Shown here: one piece after another, positions 23,606 to 33,528 of the stretch | How positions within the stretch are numbered: the stretch's first letter is position 1 | How the letters are laid out: every line of letters starts with the position of its first letter | NCBI GenBank assembly: GCA_949752735.1 | Contig: OX457039.1 | Location: forward strand, 22,614,830 to 22,678,829 | Reading direction: 5' to 3' | Origin: Lumbricus terrestris | Taxonomy: Eukaryota; Annelida; Clitellata; Crassiclitellata; Lumbricidae | DNA: 64,000 nt | Made by a program: the position numbers and the translations under genes | The notes under the pieces: generated by a model | The model's database searches: none | Told to the model about the DNA's origin: nothing | The model's input: the letters and a program-made list of their open reading frames with translations, nothing else

Positions 23606-23606
<1 letters not shown>
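22898..23606 (+). mobile_element. RLE-LINE copy 1 of the row: Cys-His segment and nuclease
   Basis: An open frame from about 22959 to 23609 encodes CEPHLCHCGERVDARGLHGL (Cys-His segment), then DGKRPDGVTLIPWS, TWDVTVSDTF and HAFVAVALES, and ends YLFQRISVAVQRG. The RPD...D...K pattern fits a PDDEXK-type restriction-like endonuclease (RLE). The RT is missing (5-prime truncation). It is bounded by AAT repeats on both sides. It diverges clearly from copy 2, so it is an older or separate subfamily. Confidence 0.88.

Positions 23607-23699
<93 letters not shown>
23607..23699 (+). repeat. (TAA)n microsatellite, about 31 units
   Basis: A long pure trinucleotide run between RLE-LINE copies 1 and 2. It accounts for the poly-Asn, poly-Ile and poly-Tyr frames around it. 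Confidence 0.98.
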
Positions 23700-23702
<3 letters not shown>

Positions 23703-25885
23703 CACAACACAACACAACCACAACACCTTCTGGAGATGATGAAATCCGAGGATGGAGGCCATGCACTCGTCTCTGCAGTCACAGCACTGATCAACTTATT
23801 GCTGAAAGGTATTTGCCCGCAGGAAATCAGACCGATACTGTTCGGTGGAACGCTGTTCGCTCTCAAGAAGAAAACAGGTGGCCTCCGACCCATAGTGATT
23901 GGATACCTATGGCGCAGATTGGCCTCCAAGGGAGCCAACTCTCACTCAGTGCCCAAGATTTTGTCTTACTTATCACCTAAACAATTAGGTGTCGGTGTTC
24001 CAGGCGGAGCGGAAGCTGCAGTTCATGCTTCACGTCGTTTCCTGGCTGAGCTGGATTCAAACGCCGTCTTCGTGAAGCTGGACATTTCAAATGCGTTCAA
24101 TAGTCTGCATCGGGATCGTATGCTGGATTCTGTTAACTCTCTTCTACCAGAGATCGCATCTTACTGTCATATGGCTTACGCAGAGACTTCTAACCTAAAA
24201 TTTGGTAAATACACGATAGCGTCTATGGCCGGCCCACAACAGGGTGATCCGCTTGGTCCTCTGTTGTTTTGTCTCCCGCTCCAACCGGCTCTCCTCAAGT
24301 TGACTTCTCCTCTAGCCTTCGGATATTTAGACGACATATCCTTGGGTGGTCCTTTAGCCATGGTGGAAGCAGACATAATTTCGCTGGAGATGGAATGTGC
24401 AGCATTGGGCCTTGTATTCAACAGAGCAAAATGCGAAGTGACAGCCGTTGATATGCAGTTAGTCACACGCATCGGTTTTAGAGAGTTCACGTGCGTGAGC
24501 CCAGACTACATCTGTCTCTTAGGAGCACCACTCTCCACCGGGTCGGCTCTTCAAATCACACTCGACACCAGAGTCGAGGAGCTGAAAAGAGCTATGGTTA
24601 GACTAGGCCTAATTGCGCGCCAAGATGCGCTGCTTATTCTCAAAAGCTCTTTGGGCTCCCCAAAGTTACTATACAGTCTGCGTTGTGCGCCGTGTGTGGA
24701 TCACCCCACCTTGCTAGAGTACGACCAGTGTCTTCGAAAGGGCCTTGAAGACATTTTAAACATCAATTTGTCAAATTCTCAATGGCTTCAGTCCACCCTC
24801 CCCATCAGCTTGGGAGGACTAGGAATACGTAGGGTGTCTTCGCTGGCGCTTCCCGCCTTTTTGGCATCTGCCGCGAGCACCCTCGTCCTCCAGTCTGACA
24901 TATTCGGAATGCTCGACTATCAGCCGGACCCGCAGGTGGAGAAGCTGATGGCGATGTGGCAGGAAGAACTAGGAATCAAAATCACAGAAGACTTCCCAAC
25001 TCAAATGCAATCTCAATGGGACAACCCACTACTGCAAAAGTCATTCTCGGAACTATCCAACTCACTCACCGATAAATGCGACCAGGCCCGTTTGAATGCA
25101 ATCACGACTCAGCATGCCGGAGACTGGCTGCACGCCTTGCCGATCACGTCTTGCGGTTTAAGATTAAGTGACGAAGCTTTGAGGGTGGCAGTTGGATTGC
25201 GCTTAGGAGCTAACATTTGCGAACCACACACATGCACCTGTGGTTCACTTGTCACAGCAAGGGGCGAGCACGGTTTGTCTTGCTCGCTAGGTTTTGGCCG
25301 TATGGCCCGCCATGGTACACTGAACGATTTGATATACCGTGCTCTTATTAAAGCTGGATACCCGGCGGCCAAGGAACCTCAGGGATTGGTAAGATCGGAC
25401 GGTAAACGACCGGATGGAATCACGCTCATCCCATGGAAAGCCGGCAGAGGTTTGGTGTGGGACGCCACAGTGGTGGACACATTGGCACCGTCTTACCTTA
25501 CCGCTTCAGCCATCCGAGCCGGATCAGCAGCTAGCCTGGCGGAGGATAGAAAGAACCAGAAATACAGTGCCCTCCTTGACGCTCATGTTTTCGTCCCGGT
25601 GGCTTTGGAAACCCTAGGCCCAATCAACAACAAAGGCCTAGACTTCATCTCAGATTTGGGCCGGCGTCTAACACAAGCAACCGGGGAGCCCCGAGAATCA
25701 AGTTTCTTGTTCCAACGTATTTCAATGACAATACAACGCTTTAATGCTGTGGCTTTCACAGGGTCGTTTATTAAGCCCTTAATTGACATGGATGAGGGTG
25801 GTTGGACTCGCCCAATCGCACACAGCTGTTGCACTGTTTGACTGTTTGCAATAATTGAATTGTTGAATCAATAATAAACGGATGA
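23700..25885 (+). mobile_element. RLE-LINE copy 2 (whole insertion)
   Basis: Spans from the end of the TAA run, through the 701-codon ORF, to a short 3-prime UTR (CTGTTTGCAATAATTGAATT, then AATAAACGGATGAAATAA). It ends at the next AAT run. The 3-prime UTR of about 45 bp is shared with the two short copies that follow. Confidence 0.88.
23736..25841 (+). CDS. RLE-LINE copy 2: uninterrupted RT plus restriction-like endonuclease ORF (701 codons)
   Basis: This encodes a reverse transcriptase joined to a nuclease, the enzymes of target-primed retrotransposition. RT motifs in order: GGLRPIVIGYLWRRLASK (about residues 48-65), KLDISNAFNSLH (motif A, about 110), GPQQGDPLGPLLF (motif B, about 166) and FGYLDDISLGG (motif C with YLDD, about 196). 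After a thumb region comes a Cys-His stretch CEPHTCTCGS...GEHGLSC (about 490-515), then the nuclease words RPDGITLIPW, VWDATVVDT and FVPVALETLG. No APE domain is present. The 5-prime end is truncated at the first RT motif, so the chosen Met is only the first in frame. The long intact frame suggests a recent insertion. The clade is uncertain; the TAA context recalls Dong/R4 elements. Confidence 0.9.
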   Translation: MMKSEDGGHALVSAVTALINLLLKGICPQEIRPILFGGTLFALKKKTGGLRPIVIGYLWRRLASKGANSHSVPKILSYLSPKQLGVGVPGGAEAAVHASRRFLAELDSNAVFVKLDISNAFNSLHRDRMLDSVNSLLPEIASYCHMAYAETSNLKFGKYTIASMAGPQQGDPLGPLLFCLPLQPALLKLTSPLAFGYLDDISLGGPLAMVEADIISLEMECAALGLVFNRAKCEVTAVDMQLVTRIGFREFTCVSPDYICLLGAPLSTGSALQITLDTRVEELKRAMVRLGLIARQDALLILKSSLGSPKLLYSLRCAPCVDHPTLLEYDQCLRKGLEDILNINLSNSQWLQSTLPISLGGLGIRRVSSLALPAFLASAASTLVLQSDIFGMLDYQPDPQVEKLMAMWQEELGIKITEDFPTQMQSQWDNPLLQKSFSELSNSLTDKCDQARLNAITTQHAGDWLHALPITSCGLRLSDEALRVAVGLRLGANICEPHTCTCGSLVTARGEHGLSCSLGFGRMARHGTLNDLIYRALIKAGYPAAKEPQGLVRSDGKRPDGITLIPWKAGRGLVWDATVVDTLAPSYLTASAIRAGSAASLAEDRKNQKYSALLDAHVFVPVALETLGPINNKGLDFISDLGRRLTQATGEPRESSFLFQRISMTIQRFNAVAFTGSFIKPLIDMDEGGWTRPIAHSCCTV

Positions 25886-25916
<31 letters not shown>
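25886..25916 (+). repeat. (AAT)n microsatellite
   Basis: About ten units separating copies 2 and 3. Confidence 0.95.
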
Positions 25917-25917
<1 letters not shown>

Positions 25918-26043
25918 AATACAACGCTTTAATGCTGTGGCTTTCACAGGGTCGTTTATTAAGCCCTTAATTGACATGGATGAGGGTGGTTTGACTCGCC
26001 CAATCGCACACAGCTGTTGCACTGTTTGACTGTTTGCAATAAT

Positions 26044-26046
<3 letters not shown>
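25917..26046 (+). mobile_element. RLE-LINE copy 3 (last 130 bp only)
   Basis: Nearly identical to the last 130 bp of copy 2: ACAACGCTTTAATGCTGTGG through the stop codon to TTGCAATAATTGAATAAT. It is severely 5-prime truncated and bounded by AAT on both sides. Confidence 0.93.

Positions 26047-26094
<48 letters not shown>
26047..26094 (+). repeat. (AAT)n microsatellite
   Basis: About 16 units separating copies 3 and 4. Confidence 0.97.
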
Positions 26095-26363
26095 TCAACG
26101 ACAAAGGCCAAGACTTCATCTCAGATTTGGGCCGGCGTCTAACACAAGCAACCGGGGATCCCCGAGAATCAAGTTTCTTGTTTCAACGTATTTCTATGAC
26201 TATTCAACGCTTTAATGCTGTGGCTTTCACAGGATCATTTATTAAGCCCTTAATTGACATGGATGAGGGTGGTTGGACTCGCCCAAATGCACACAGCTGT
26301 TGCACTGTTTGATTGTTTGCAATATTTGTTGAAACAATAAAGATGTATAGTAATAAATAAAAA
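26095..26363 (+). mobile_element. RLE-LINE copy 4 (last 270 bp)
   Basis: Encodes KGQDFISDLGRRLTQATGD to the same C-terminus as copy 2 and the same short 3-prime UTR. The 3-prime tail is slightly different (ATTTGTTGAAACAATAAAG). 5-prime truncated. Confidence 0.92.
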
Positions 26364-26407
26364 AATAATAATAATAATAATAATAATAAAAATAATAATA
26401 ATAATAA
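26364..26407 (+). repeat. (AAT)n microsatellite, imperfect
   Basis: A run with two AAA interruptions, between copies 4 and 5. Confidence 0.93.
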
Positions 26408-27200
26408 AGTTCTACAGTCAGAAATCCTCAGACAGCTGGAAGGCAACCAGGACCCCCATGTGAGTGCTCTGGAGGCCAGATGGAGGGTAGAGTCTGGGCT
26501 CAGTTCTACAGAAGCGTTGCCAACTCACCAGCAGTACAAGTGGGACCAGCCGCTCCTCCAACGGACTTTCACAGATCTTTCCACCCGGTTGACTGATAAG
26601 CACGACCAAGCCAGATGGAGGGCGGTGACCACCGACCATGCTGGTGACTGGCTGTACAGTCTACCCATTACATCTTGTGGGTTGAAATTGAGCGACGAGG
26701 CTGTCAGGGTGGCGGTGGGTCTGCGGTTGGGGTCAAACATCTGCGAGCCACACACATGCGCTTGCGGCGCACCAGTCACTGCCAGGGGCGAACATGGCTT
26801 GTCTTGTACGCTGGGCTTCGGCCGAATACCACGCCACGGGGCCATCAACGACCTGGTCCAACGGGCTCTGTCTAAGGCGGGCTTCCCAACAGTCAAAGAG
26901 CCACAAGGACTGCTACGATCTGACGGAAAAAGACCCGATGGAATCACACTCATACCTTGGAAGGCAGGCAAAAGTCTAGTCTGGGACGTCACAATAATAG
27001 ATACACTGGCACCGTCATACATCGCAGCATCAGCAGCACAAGCAGGGGCAGCCGCGTGTCTAGCGGAGGAAAGAAAGATGCAGAAATACCACGCATTTCT
27101 AGACACGCACGTTTTTATCCCCCTTGCTCTGGAAACACTGGGCCCCCATCAACAGCGCAGGCCTCAATTTTATTTCGGACATGGGTCGCCACCTCACACT
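26408..27200 (+). mobile_element. RLE-LINE copy 5, left piece
   Basis: The open frame 26460-27203 encodes the thumb end (DHAGDWLYSLPITSCGLKL), the Cys-His stretch CEPHTCACGA...GEHGLSC and the nuclease words RPDGITLIPW, VWDVTIIDT and FIPLALETLG. The frame is interrupted at 27200 by a 5-kb DNA element. The remaining C-terminus (ATGETRETSYLFQ, then SITIQRFNYITFSGSF) continues at 32234-32392. The element is 5-prime truncated in the RT thumb. Confidence 0.9.
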
Positions 27201-28072
27201 TAGACCTGGGAGTCGACCCCAATAAGTCGACCCCAGTCGACTTGGTCATCCCAAGTTGGGTCGGGCCGTTTCTGCTCACCGCAACTGACCCCAAGTCGAA
27301 TTTTGTAGAAAGAAGTCACTTGAAGTTGTTTTTACCTCAAGTGGACTTAACCGACTTGAGACACAAACATAGTTAAATTTGTCACTTCAAACCAATGATC
27401 GTGACAACATTTAAGCAGCTTTTGTTGCCTAGTGTGTTTACAAGAATGAATGAGGCCTTTGCTGAACAGAGACTTACTGGTTATTTTGCCGGTAGGCTAT
27501 CGTGCAGACTGCCGTCTGCCGATCTATTCATATAATTTGTTATTCAATGCTAAAACGTCATGCTTAGGCATGCGTTTAATTAAAAAGGTGAAACAAAATG
27601 TTACTAAATGTTACGTGTGCTTATCAAGACATGAACATGAGCAAATCAGTTAACTTCTAGTGATCAGTGAATTCGGTGCAAAGAAAGCTGGATCTACAAG
27701 GCCTATAATAAACCGTTAGTTTGGCGCTACTTTGGTGCGCTACAGCCTACATCTGCAGTTGTCTGCAGACGGTAAACTATTGTAGAGCCAATTGGACAAT
27801 GAAAGACTTTACTGTCAGTGAGTAGGCCTTACTGTCAGTGAGTAGGCCTAGTAGCTGTAGTACCCTACTGTAGGATGATGCGATTGCAATGCTATTTGCT
27901 AATTTGCGGAATCGATGTTAGTCAGTGTTTAATCTAGTCCCCCTCCTCTGGGGGGGGAATTGAGGTTTCTGGGGGGGGAAACAATTGAGCGTCCGAAGGA
28001 TGCTCGTGAGGCGCATAGCGCCGAGACCTGGAGGGAGAAGGGTATGGGGAGGGGATGTGCCCCCTCCCAATC

Positions 28073-28830
28073 AGAAATTTTTTGAATTTCCACATTGCAA
28101 TGGCAGCATTTTAAGGTGTCATCTTAGCAAAATAGCTGTACTTTTTCAGTGCCCCATCAGAAACTTTTTGAATTTCCACCTTTCAATTTCAGCATTTTAA
28201 GGTGTCATCTTAGCAAAATAGCTGTACTTTTTCAGTGCCCCATCAGAAACTTTTTGAATTTCCACCTTTCAATGGCAGCATTTTAAGGTGTCATCTTAGC
28301 AAATTAGCTGTACTTTTCAGTGCCACATCAGAAACTTTTGAATTTCCACCTTTCAATTGCAGCATTTTAAGGTGTCATCTTAGCAAAATAGCTGTACTTT
28401 TTCAGTGCCCCATCAGAAACTTTTTGAATTTCCACCTTTCAATGGCAGCATTTTAAGGTGTCATCTTAACAAAATAACTGTACTTTTTCAGTGCCCCATC
28501 AGAAACCTTTCGAATTTCCACCTTTCAATTGCAGCATTTTAAGGTGTCATCTTAGCAAAATAGCTGTACTTTTTCAGTGCCACATCAGAAACTTTTTGAA
28601 TTTCCACCTTTCAATGGCAGCATTTTAAGGTGTCATCTTAGCAAAATAGCTGTACTTTTCAGTGCCACATCAGAAACTTTTGAAATTTCCACCTTTCAAT
28701 TGCAGCATTTTAGGGTGTCATCTTAACAAAATAGCTGTGCTTTTCAGTGTCCCATCAGAAACCTTTTGAATTTTCACATTTCAATGGCAGCATTTTAAGG
28801 TTGTCATCTTTAAAAAGCTTGTACTTTTTC
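28073..28830 (+). repeat. Tandem array, unit about 88-97 bp, about 8 copies
   Basis: Each unit runs CATCAGAAACTTTTTGAATT, then a CCACCTTTCAATGGCAGC word, then AAGGTGTCATCTTAGCAAAA and a TGTACTTTTTCAG end. The units are highly similar. Degenerate single units of the same type occur in the elements at 8977-9927 and 59423-61183. Confidence 0.92.
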
Positions 28831-29006
28831 AGTGCTTATAAGAGTGGCCTAAGACTTGAATAAATAATTATACACAATACCGGTACTTTAAAAAATGTTG
28901 TGGGAGTTTCCACACTGTTATGGTACCTTTTCAAGATGCCATATTAGCAAAATAACTCCATTATTTCAGTACTGATAAAAAGTGTTTTAGGATTTAAATA
29001 TATATA

Positions 29007-29792
29007 CAGGGTGCGCCAAAAAAAAGTAATCCCCTACGGTTTTTAGCCCATATCTTGGGCCAAACATACGAATTTTTAAACGAAACTTTACAGTCTTGAA
29101 GGCAATTTATATCTACGTACAATGGTCAAATTAGAAAAAATATATTTCAAACGGAACAAAAGTTACACCACTTTTAGGGAGGCCATCCACCGTTTTTTGA
29201 CGATTCAAAAACGAAGCGCAACAAAAATTAAGTGTTTTGCCAATAACTTGGCCAAAATTAAGAGTTTCAAAATGAAATTTTTACAGGCTGATAGACAATT
29301 CATATTTACACATGATGACCGACATTTCATCAAAATATTTAAAACGGAACAAAAGTTACATCACTTTTAGTGAGACCACCCTCGGTTTTTTGACGTTTTT
29401 GAATCATCCAAAAAACCGAGGGTGGTCTCACTAAAAGTGATATAACTTTTGTTCTGTTTTAAATATTTTGATGAAATTTTGGAGATCATGTGTAAATATG
29501 AATTGTCTATCAGCCTGTAAAAATTTCATTTTGAAATTCTTACCTTTGGCCAAAATATTGGCAAAAACCTACTTTTTGTTGCGTTACGTTTTTGAATCGT
29601 CAAAAAACGGTGGGTGACCTCCATAGAAGTGGCATAACTTTTGCTCTGTTTCACACATGACTATGAAATTTGGTTATTGTACGTAGATATGAATTACCTT
29701 CAAGCCCATAAAACTGGATTTGAAAAATTCCAATTTTTGGCCAAGATATTGATAAAAAGCCGTAGGGGATTACTTTTTTTTGGCGCACCCTG
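29007..29792. mobile_element. Palindromic Tc1/mariner-type MITE, 786 bp
   Basis: It starts CAGGGTGCGCCAAAAAAAAG and ends with the inverse CTTTTTTTTGGCGCACCCTG, flanked by TA. The inversion extends nearly to the centre: for example ACCGAGGGTGGTCTCACT near 29410 is the inverse of AGTGAGACCACCCTCGGT near 29371. Each arm is roughly 390 bp. A related element with transposase remnants lies at 56790-57794. A transcript would fold into a long hairpin. Confidence 0.92.
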
Positions 29793-30726
29793 TATTATAT
29801 AATTATTATTAAACCATAAATATCTTTATGTATCGAGTTCGGCAGCTCAGTTCTGTTGTTGCTAGGTGATTATATAAGCTGACTTTTAAGCACTATAATC
29901 AGCTTATCCCTGTTTCCCAATATGGTCCTGAATTGCTGACCAAGATATACTTTCCGAAATCATATGGTACACAAATCAACCAAGAACTAATAAACTACTG
30001 GTACCAAAATATGGAAGCCACAATATAGTTATGATGTTGTTTTACTAGGTTTTCAAACAATAGAACCAAAACATTTTGAAATTTGACACTTTAAAATTTG
30101 AAGGATAACACTGGAGAGAAGCCATTCAGTTGTAAAAAAATAGTATTTGTACAAAAATGTACAGTAAGTTATACTCATTTAAGCCGGATTGTGTCATATA
30201 TTATAATAGTAAAAAATTACTATAACCATATAATAGAAAATAATATTACGGTATATTATTGTAACAGTTCATGTAATGCGATGATGTAAACAGGAATTAA
30301 AAACTATTATCATTTTGACGCATTTTTCTGGAGGGGATGTCATCTCTGTTTTTAGTTAGGAAAAATAGTGTTTATGCAAATATATACAGTAAGTTATACT
30401 CATTGCAACATGATAGTAGGCTATCATATATTATAGTAGTAAATAATGTCATTATAATCATATAATAGTAAATAATATCACTGTATATTATAACACTTCA
30501 TGTAAAACAATGATGAAAACAGTAGCTAAAAAACAATATCATTTTGTGAAATTTTTCTGGGGGGGGAAATGTCAATCCTGGGGGGGAAATTTCCCCCCCA
30601 GAGACGTCTAGATTAAACACTGGATGTTAGTGGCCAAATAATTATGAAAACAGATAAACAAATTAGGCCTGTCATATCACGCCATTCATTCAGTGCAACC
30701 AGTCCGCGGTCCGCCATTTTATCTTA

Positions 30727-31709
30727 CACCCTGGCCCAGCATAAATGTCCCGACTTTGCACGCGTATAACTTGGCCAATTTTTAACATTTGTTTATACTT
30801 AATGCATCAAATTAAAGGTATTTCACTCTAGTATTAGCTCTAAAAAAGTCAAACTGATACTAGTCTAGGTTTTAATTATATGCCCGGAACAGCGCTAGCT
30901 ACCATATTTTGTTGTCATTTGTGACGCAACCTGGCGACGTTGACAGACGATGATCGCGTTTCGATCTTAATTTTACGAACTGATAAGGGATTTAATTCGT
31001 TTGAAATGATTAACGAATATTCTAACAGAGGATGGAATAAACAATACCTTGTATTATCTGCTACGGAAAATTGATAAAACAGGACTTTCTACTCGCAAAC
31101 CATGGGAATAGGAGCGCACGGCGCTCACATCCGCTAACATTGCTCGTGTGTCCGCGTGCATTTGCAGTCAAGACAATGACCAGGGCAAGCCCAGCATGCA
31201 AATTCAGCGCAAAACAGGCAGTCTTAGAAGCACTGCATAACGTATTGGAAAAGATTATAGACCTAAAGTTAAAGCAATTTGTCGACGAGAAGTCCGGCGA
31301 GCTTTCCAGCTCTTACGCAAAGAAACGGCTGGCAGCGTGCAAGCGTCTGAAGCAGCGCATGGCAGTGCACGGCTGTTGGCAAAATTGAAAGGACGTGGTT
31401 TTGCGATTAGAAGGTATTCATGGTAGGTACACTACAAACACCCAAACTAATCGTGTCTACGCGCGTTTTAGCAAAAAACGATAGAATTTTCCAGGGAAAC
31501 GGCGTCATAATGCGTCAGTAATGACAAAAAATGGTAGCTAGCGCTGTTCCAAGTATATAATTAAAACATAAACTAGTATCAGTTCGACATTTTTAGAGTT
31601 AATACTAGAGTGAAATACCTTTAATTTGATGCATTAAGTATAAATAAATGTTAAAAATTGGCGAAGTTATACGCGTGCAAAGTCGGAACATTTATGCTGG
31701 GCCACCCTG
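30727..31709. mobile_element. Mariner-type non-autonomous element, 983 bp
   Basis: The ends are CACCCTGGCCCAGCATAAATG (left, first 20 bases considered) and the inverse on the right (CATTTATGCTGGGCCACCCT), with TA flanks (30725-30726 and 31710-31711). The inverted arms extend about 190 bp, as shown by the AGCGCTAGCTACCAT word near 30890 and its inverse near 31540. The central frame (about 31071-31388) is basic and Ala/Leu-rich, but I do not recognise it. Confidence 0.82.
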
Positions 31710-32225
31710 TAGACCTTGCGCGTTTTACAAATTTATTTAATATTAATAGTAATAGCAAAGAAATAATAATGAGTATAATCTGAATAATCACAAACAATGG
31801 ACAAGCTAATATTCATAGACCTAATAATTTGCCGTCGCATTGTCTAGGCTACTAGATGGCCCAAAGCATCACAAAACTATTCAAACTGAAACGCAACCAG
31901 CCTGAAATGGGCTTAATAGCACTTTAACAAATGCATTCATCAATTAAGGCTTAAGGCATCATTACTCATTGGTAGACCTAAATGAAATTAATGCTTGCAG
32001 GAAAATTTGGCTTGACTTCTTGCATTAGCAGCTGTACATAGACCTAGGCTAATGGCTATTAGCCTATTACCATGTCAGAAGTCGACTTCAAGTCGGAAGT
32101 CGGTTGTTTTTCTGCCAAGTCGGGTCAAGTCGTTTTGACGCCGAGAAGTCGACTTCAAGTCGTCCTCAAGTCATTTTAGGGTCAAGTGGGGTCAGATTAG
32201 CTGACCAAAGTCACTCCCAGGTCTA

Positions 32226-32443
32226 CTCACACTAGCTACAGGGGAAACGAGAGAGACAAGCTATCTATTTCAGGGGCTCTCAATCACAATTCAGCGCTTC
32301 AACTACATAACATTTAGTGGTTCCTTTAGAAGACCCACGCCCGAAATGGATGAGGTTTAGCCGTTCCAACTTCCAGGCACATTGCTTTTATATTTTATAA
32401 GTCCCTGGGGGAACAAAGTACCTCAGGGCAACAAAAATAATAA
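32226..32443 (+). mobile_element. RLE-LINE copy 5, right piece
   Basis: Resumes the frame broken at 27200 with LATGETRETSYLF, then SITIQRFNYITFSG and PTPEMDEV-stop (about 32360). It then runs into an A/T-rich tail that leads into AAT-like repeats at 32440. Confidence 0.88.
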
Positions 32444-32771
32444 AAAAAAAAATAATAATAGAAAGCCGCCACAAGGAAGCTTACCAAATATTCGGACCTC
32501 CAAAGGACATACCTTTTCGTCCCGTTAGCCGTGGAAACAATGGGCTCCATCAACAACGAGGGTCTCGCCTTTGTGTCAGAGATCGGTCGCCGGCTTTCGA
32601 GGATTTCTGGAGATTTACGCGAAACAGGATATCTTTTCCAGAGTATTTCAGTTACGATACAACGTTTCAACGCAGTTGCCTACCAGGGCACCTTATCTGG
32701 ATTGCCCGGGGCCATGGTTCGGCCGCCCTAAGAAAACTGTAACTGATATGTGAAAACTACATTGAAAAAAT
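32444..32771 (+). mobile_element. RLE-LINE copy 6 (last 310 bp)
   Basis: After an imperfect AAT stretch (32444-32461) the frame encodes YLFVPLAVETMGSINNEG and ISGDLRETGYLFQ to a stop at about 32731. It is followed by a 3-prime UTR. It is 5-prime truncated and diverged from copies 2-5. Confidence 0.88.
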
Positions 32772-32842
32772 ATATAATAATAATAAAATAATAATAATAA
32801 TAATAATAAAAAATAAAAAATAAAAGTAATAATAATAATAAT
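32772..32842 (+). repeat. (AAT)n microsatellite, imperfect
   Basis: AAT units with AAA interruptions closing RLE-LINE copy 6. A minus-strand SINE begins directly after. Confidence 0.9.
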
Positions 32843-33067
32843 AAGTTTGTTTGTTTGTATGTGCACTTGTTATAGCGCCCCTTCAATCTCTCTCTACTCA
32901 GAGGCGCTCCTGAATGCAGAGCGGACAGTGCATCGGAATTTCACGCCGAAGCGCTGAGCAATTGCGAGTGAAGGACTTGCCCAAGGTCCTTACGCGGCGA
33001 GGTGGATTCGAATCTCGAACCTTCCGGCTTCAAGGCAACGACACCACCACTACACCACCGCGCCCCA
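32843..33067 (-). mobile_element. tRNA-derived SINE (family 1, copy 3)
   Basis: Minus-strand copy of 5598-5819. On that strand the head is GGGGCGCGGTGGTGTAGTGG, the B box is GATTCGAATCC and the tail is (ACAA)n, seen on the plus strand as TTTGTTTGTTTGT at 32847-32859. Confidence 0.9.
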
Positions 33068-33087
33068 CAAGTTGCATTAAAGCATAT

Positions 33088-33455
33088 CTACAATAGTTCG
33101 CAATGGCTAACACGCGGGCGAAGAGAGCGAGAGGTAGCGAGTTCGAGCCTCCCCTCCCCCGTTGGGCGGACATGCTTTGTAGACTGCTATTAGCGCCGAT
33201 TATTGCAGACTGTCTGTTCTGTGCATGAGTATAGCTCAGATTTGTGTATTCTAGATGATCTGCATTCTTGTGAATTGTTTGTACACTGTAACCCGCTGCG
33301 TTCCGCCAACTGGATTGTTGAACAAACGAAAATTGTTATTATTATTATTATTATTATTATTGTTATTTTTATTATTAAAATAATATTATTATAATTATTA
33401 TTATTGTAATAATAATAATAATAATAATAATATTTTTTTTTTAAATTATAAAAAA

Positions 33456-33514
<59 letters not shown>
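33088..33514 (+). mobile_element. tRNA-derived SINE (family 2) with (ATT)n tail
   Basis: Has the B box GAGTTCGAGCCT and GTTGGGCGGACATGCTTTGT, shared with the minus-strand copy at 16484-16735. It ends in a long imperfect ATT/AAT tract (about 33338-33514). Confidence 0.75.
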
Positions 33515-33517
<3 letters not shown>

Positions 33518-33528
33518 ATGAGATAGGC

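Larger units (their letters stand above)
27923..30622. mobile_element. DNA element with 9-bp target duplication, 2.7 kb
   Basis: The inverted ends share CAGTGTTTAATCTAG, followed by G-runs on the left and C-runs on the right. The flanks are GATGTTAGT (27914-27922 and 30623-30631), a perfect 9-bp duplication, more typical of Mutator-like than hAT elements. The interior has a tandem array (28073-28830), a nested palindromic MITE (29007-29792) and a frame with TGEKPFSCKK at about 30106-30135. A shorter relative spans 59423-61183. Confidence 0.85.
27201..32225. mobile_element. hAT-like DNA element, 5.0 kb, inside RLE-LINE copy 5
   Basis: It is flanked by a perfect 8-bp duplication CTCACACT (27193-27200 and 32226-32233) that splits the LINE reading frame. 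The inverted ends share TAGACCTGGGAGT (left TAGACCTGGGAGTCGACC, right reverse complement TAGACCTGGGAGTGACTT). Subterminal AAGTCGACTT-type words repeat at both ends. No transposase is recognised. Much of the length comes from later insertions (27923-30622 and 30727-31709). Confidence 0.88.

Noticed and set aside
30098..30289. Possible C2H2 zinc-finger gene
   Set aside because: Only a linker-like TGEKPFSC is present. The His pair and further fingers are missing and the sequence lies inside a DNA element, so it is kept as a finding and not a gene.
31071..31388. 105-codon basic frame
   Set aside because: No recognised domain, no clear start codon, and it lies in the centre of a mariner-type non-autonomous element.
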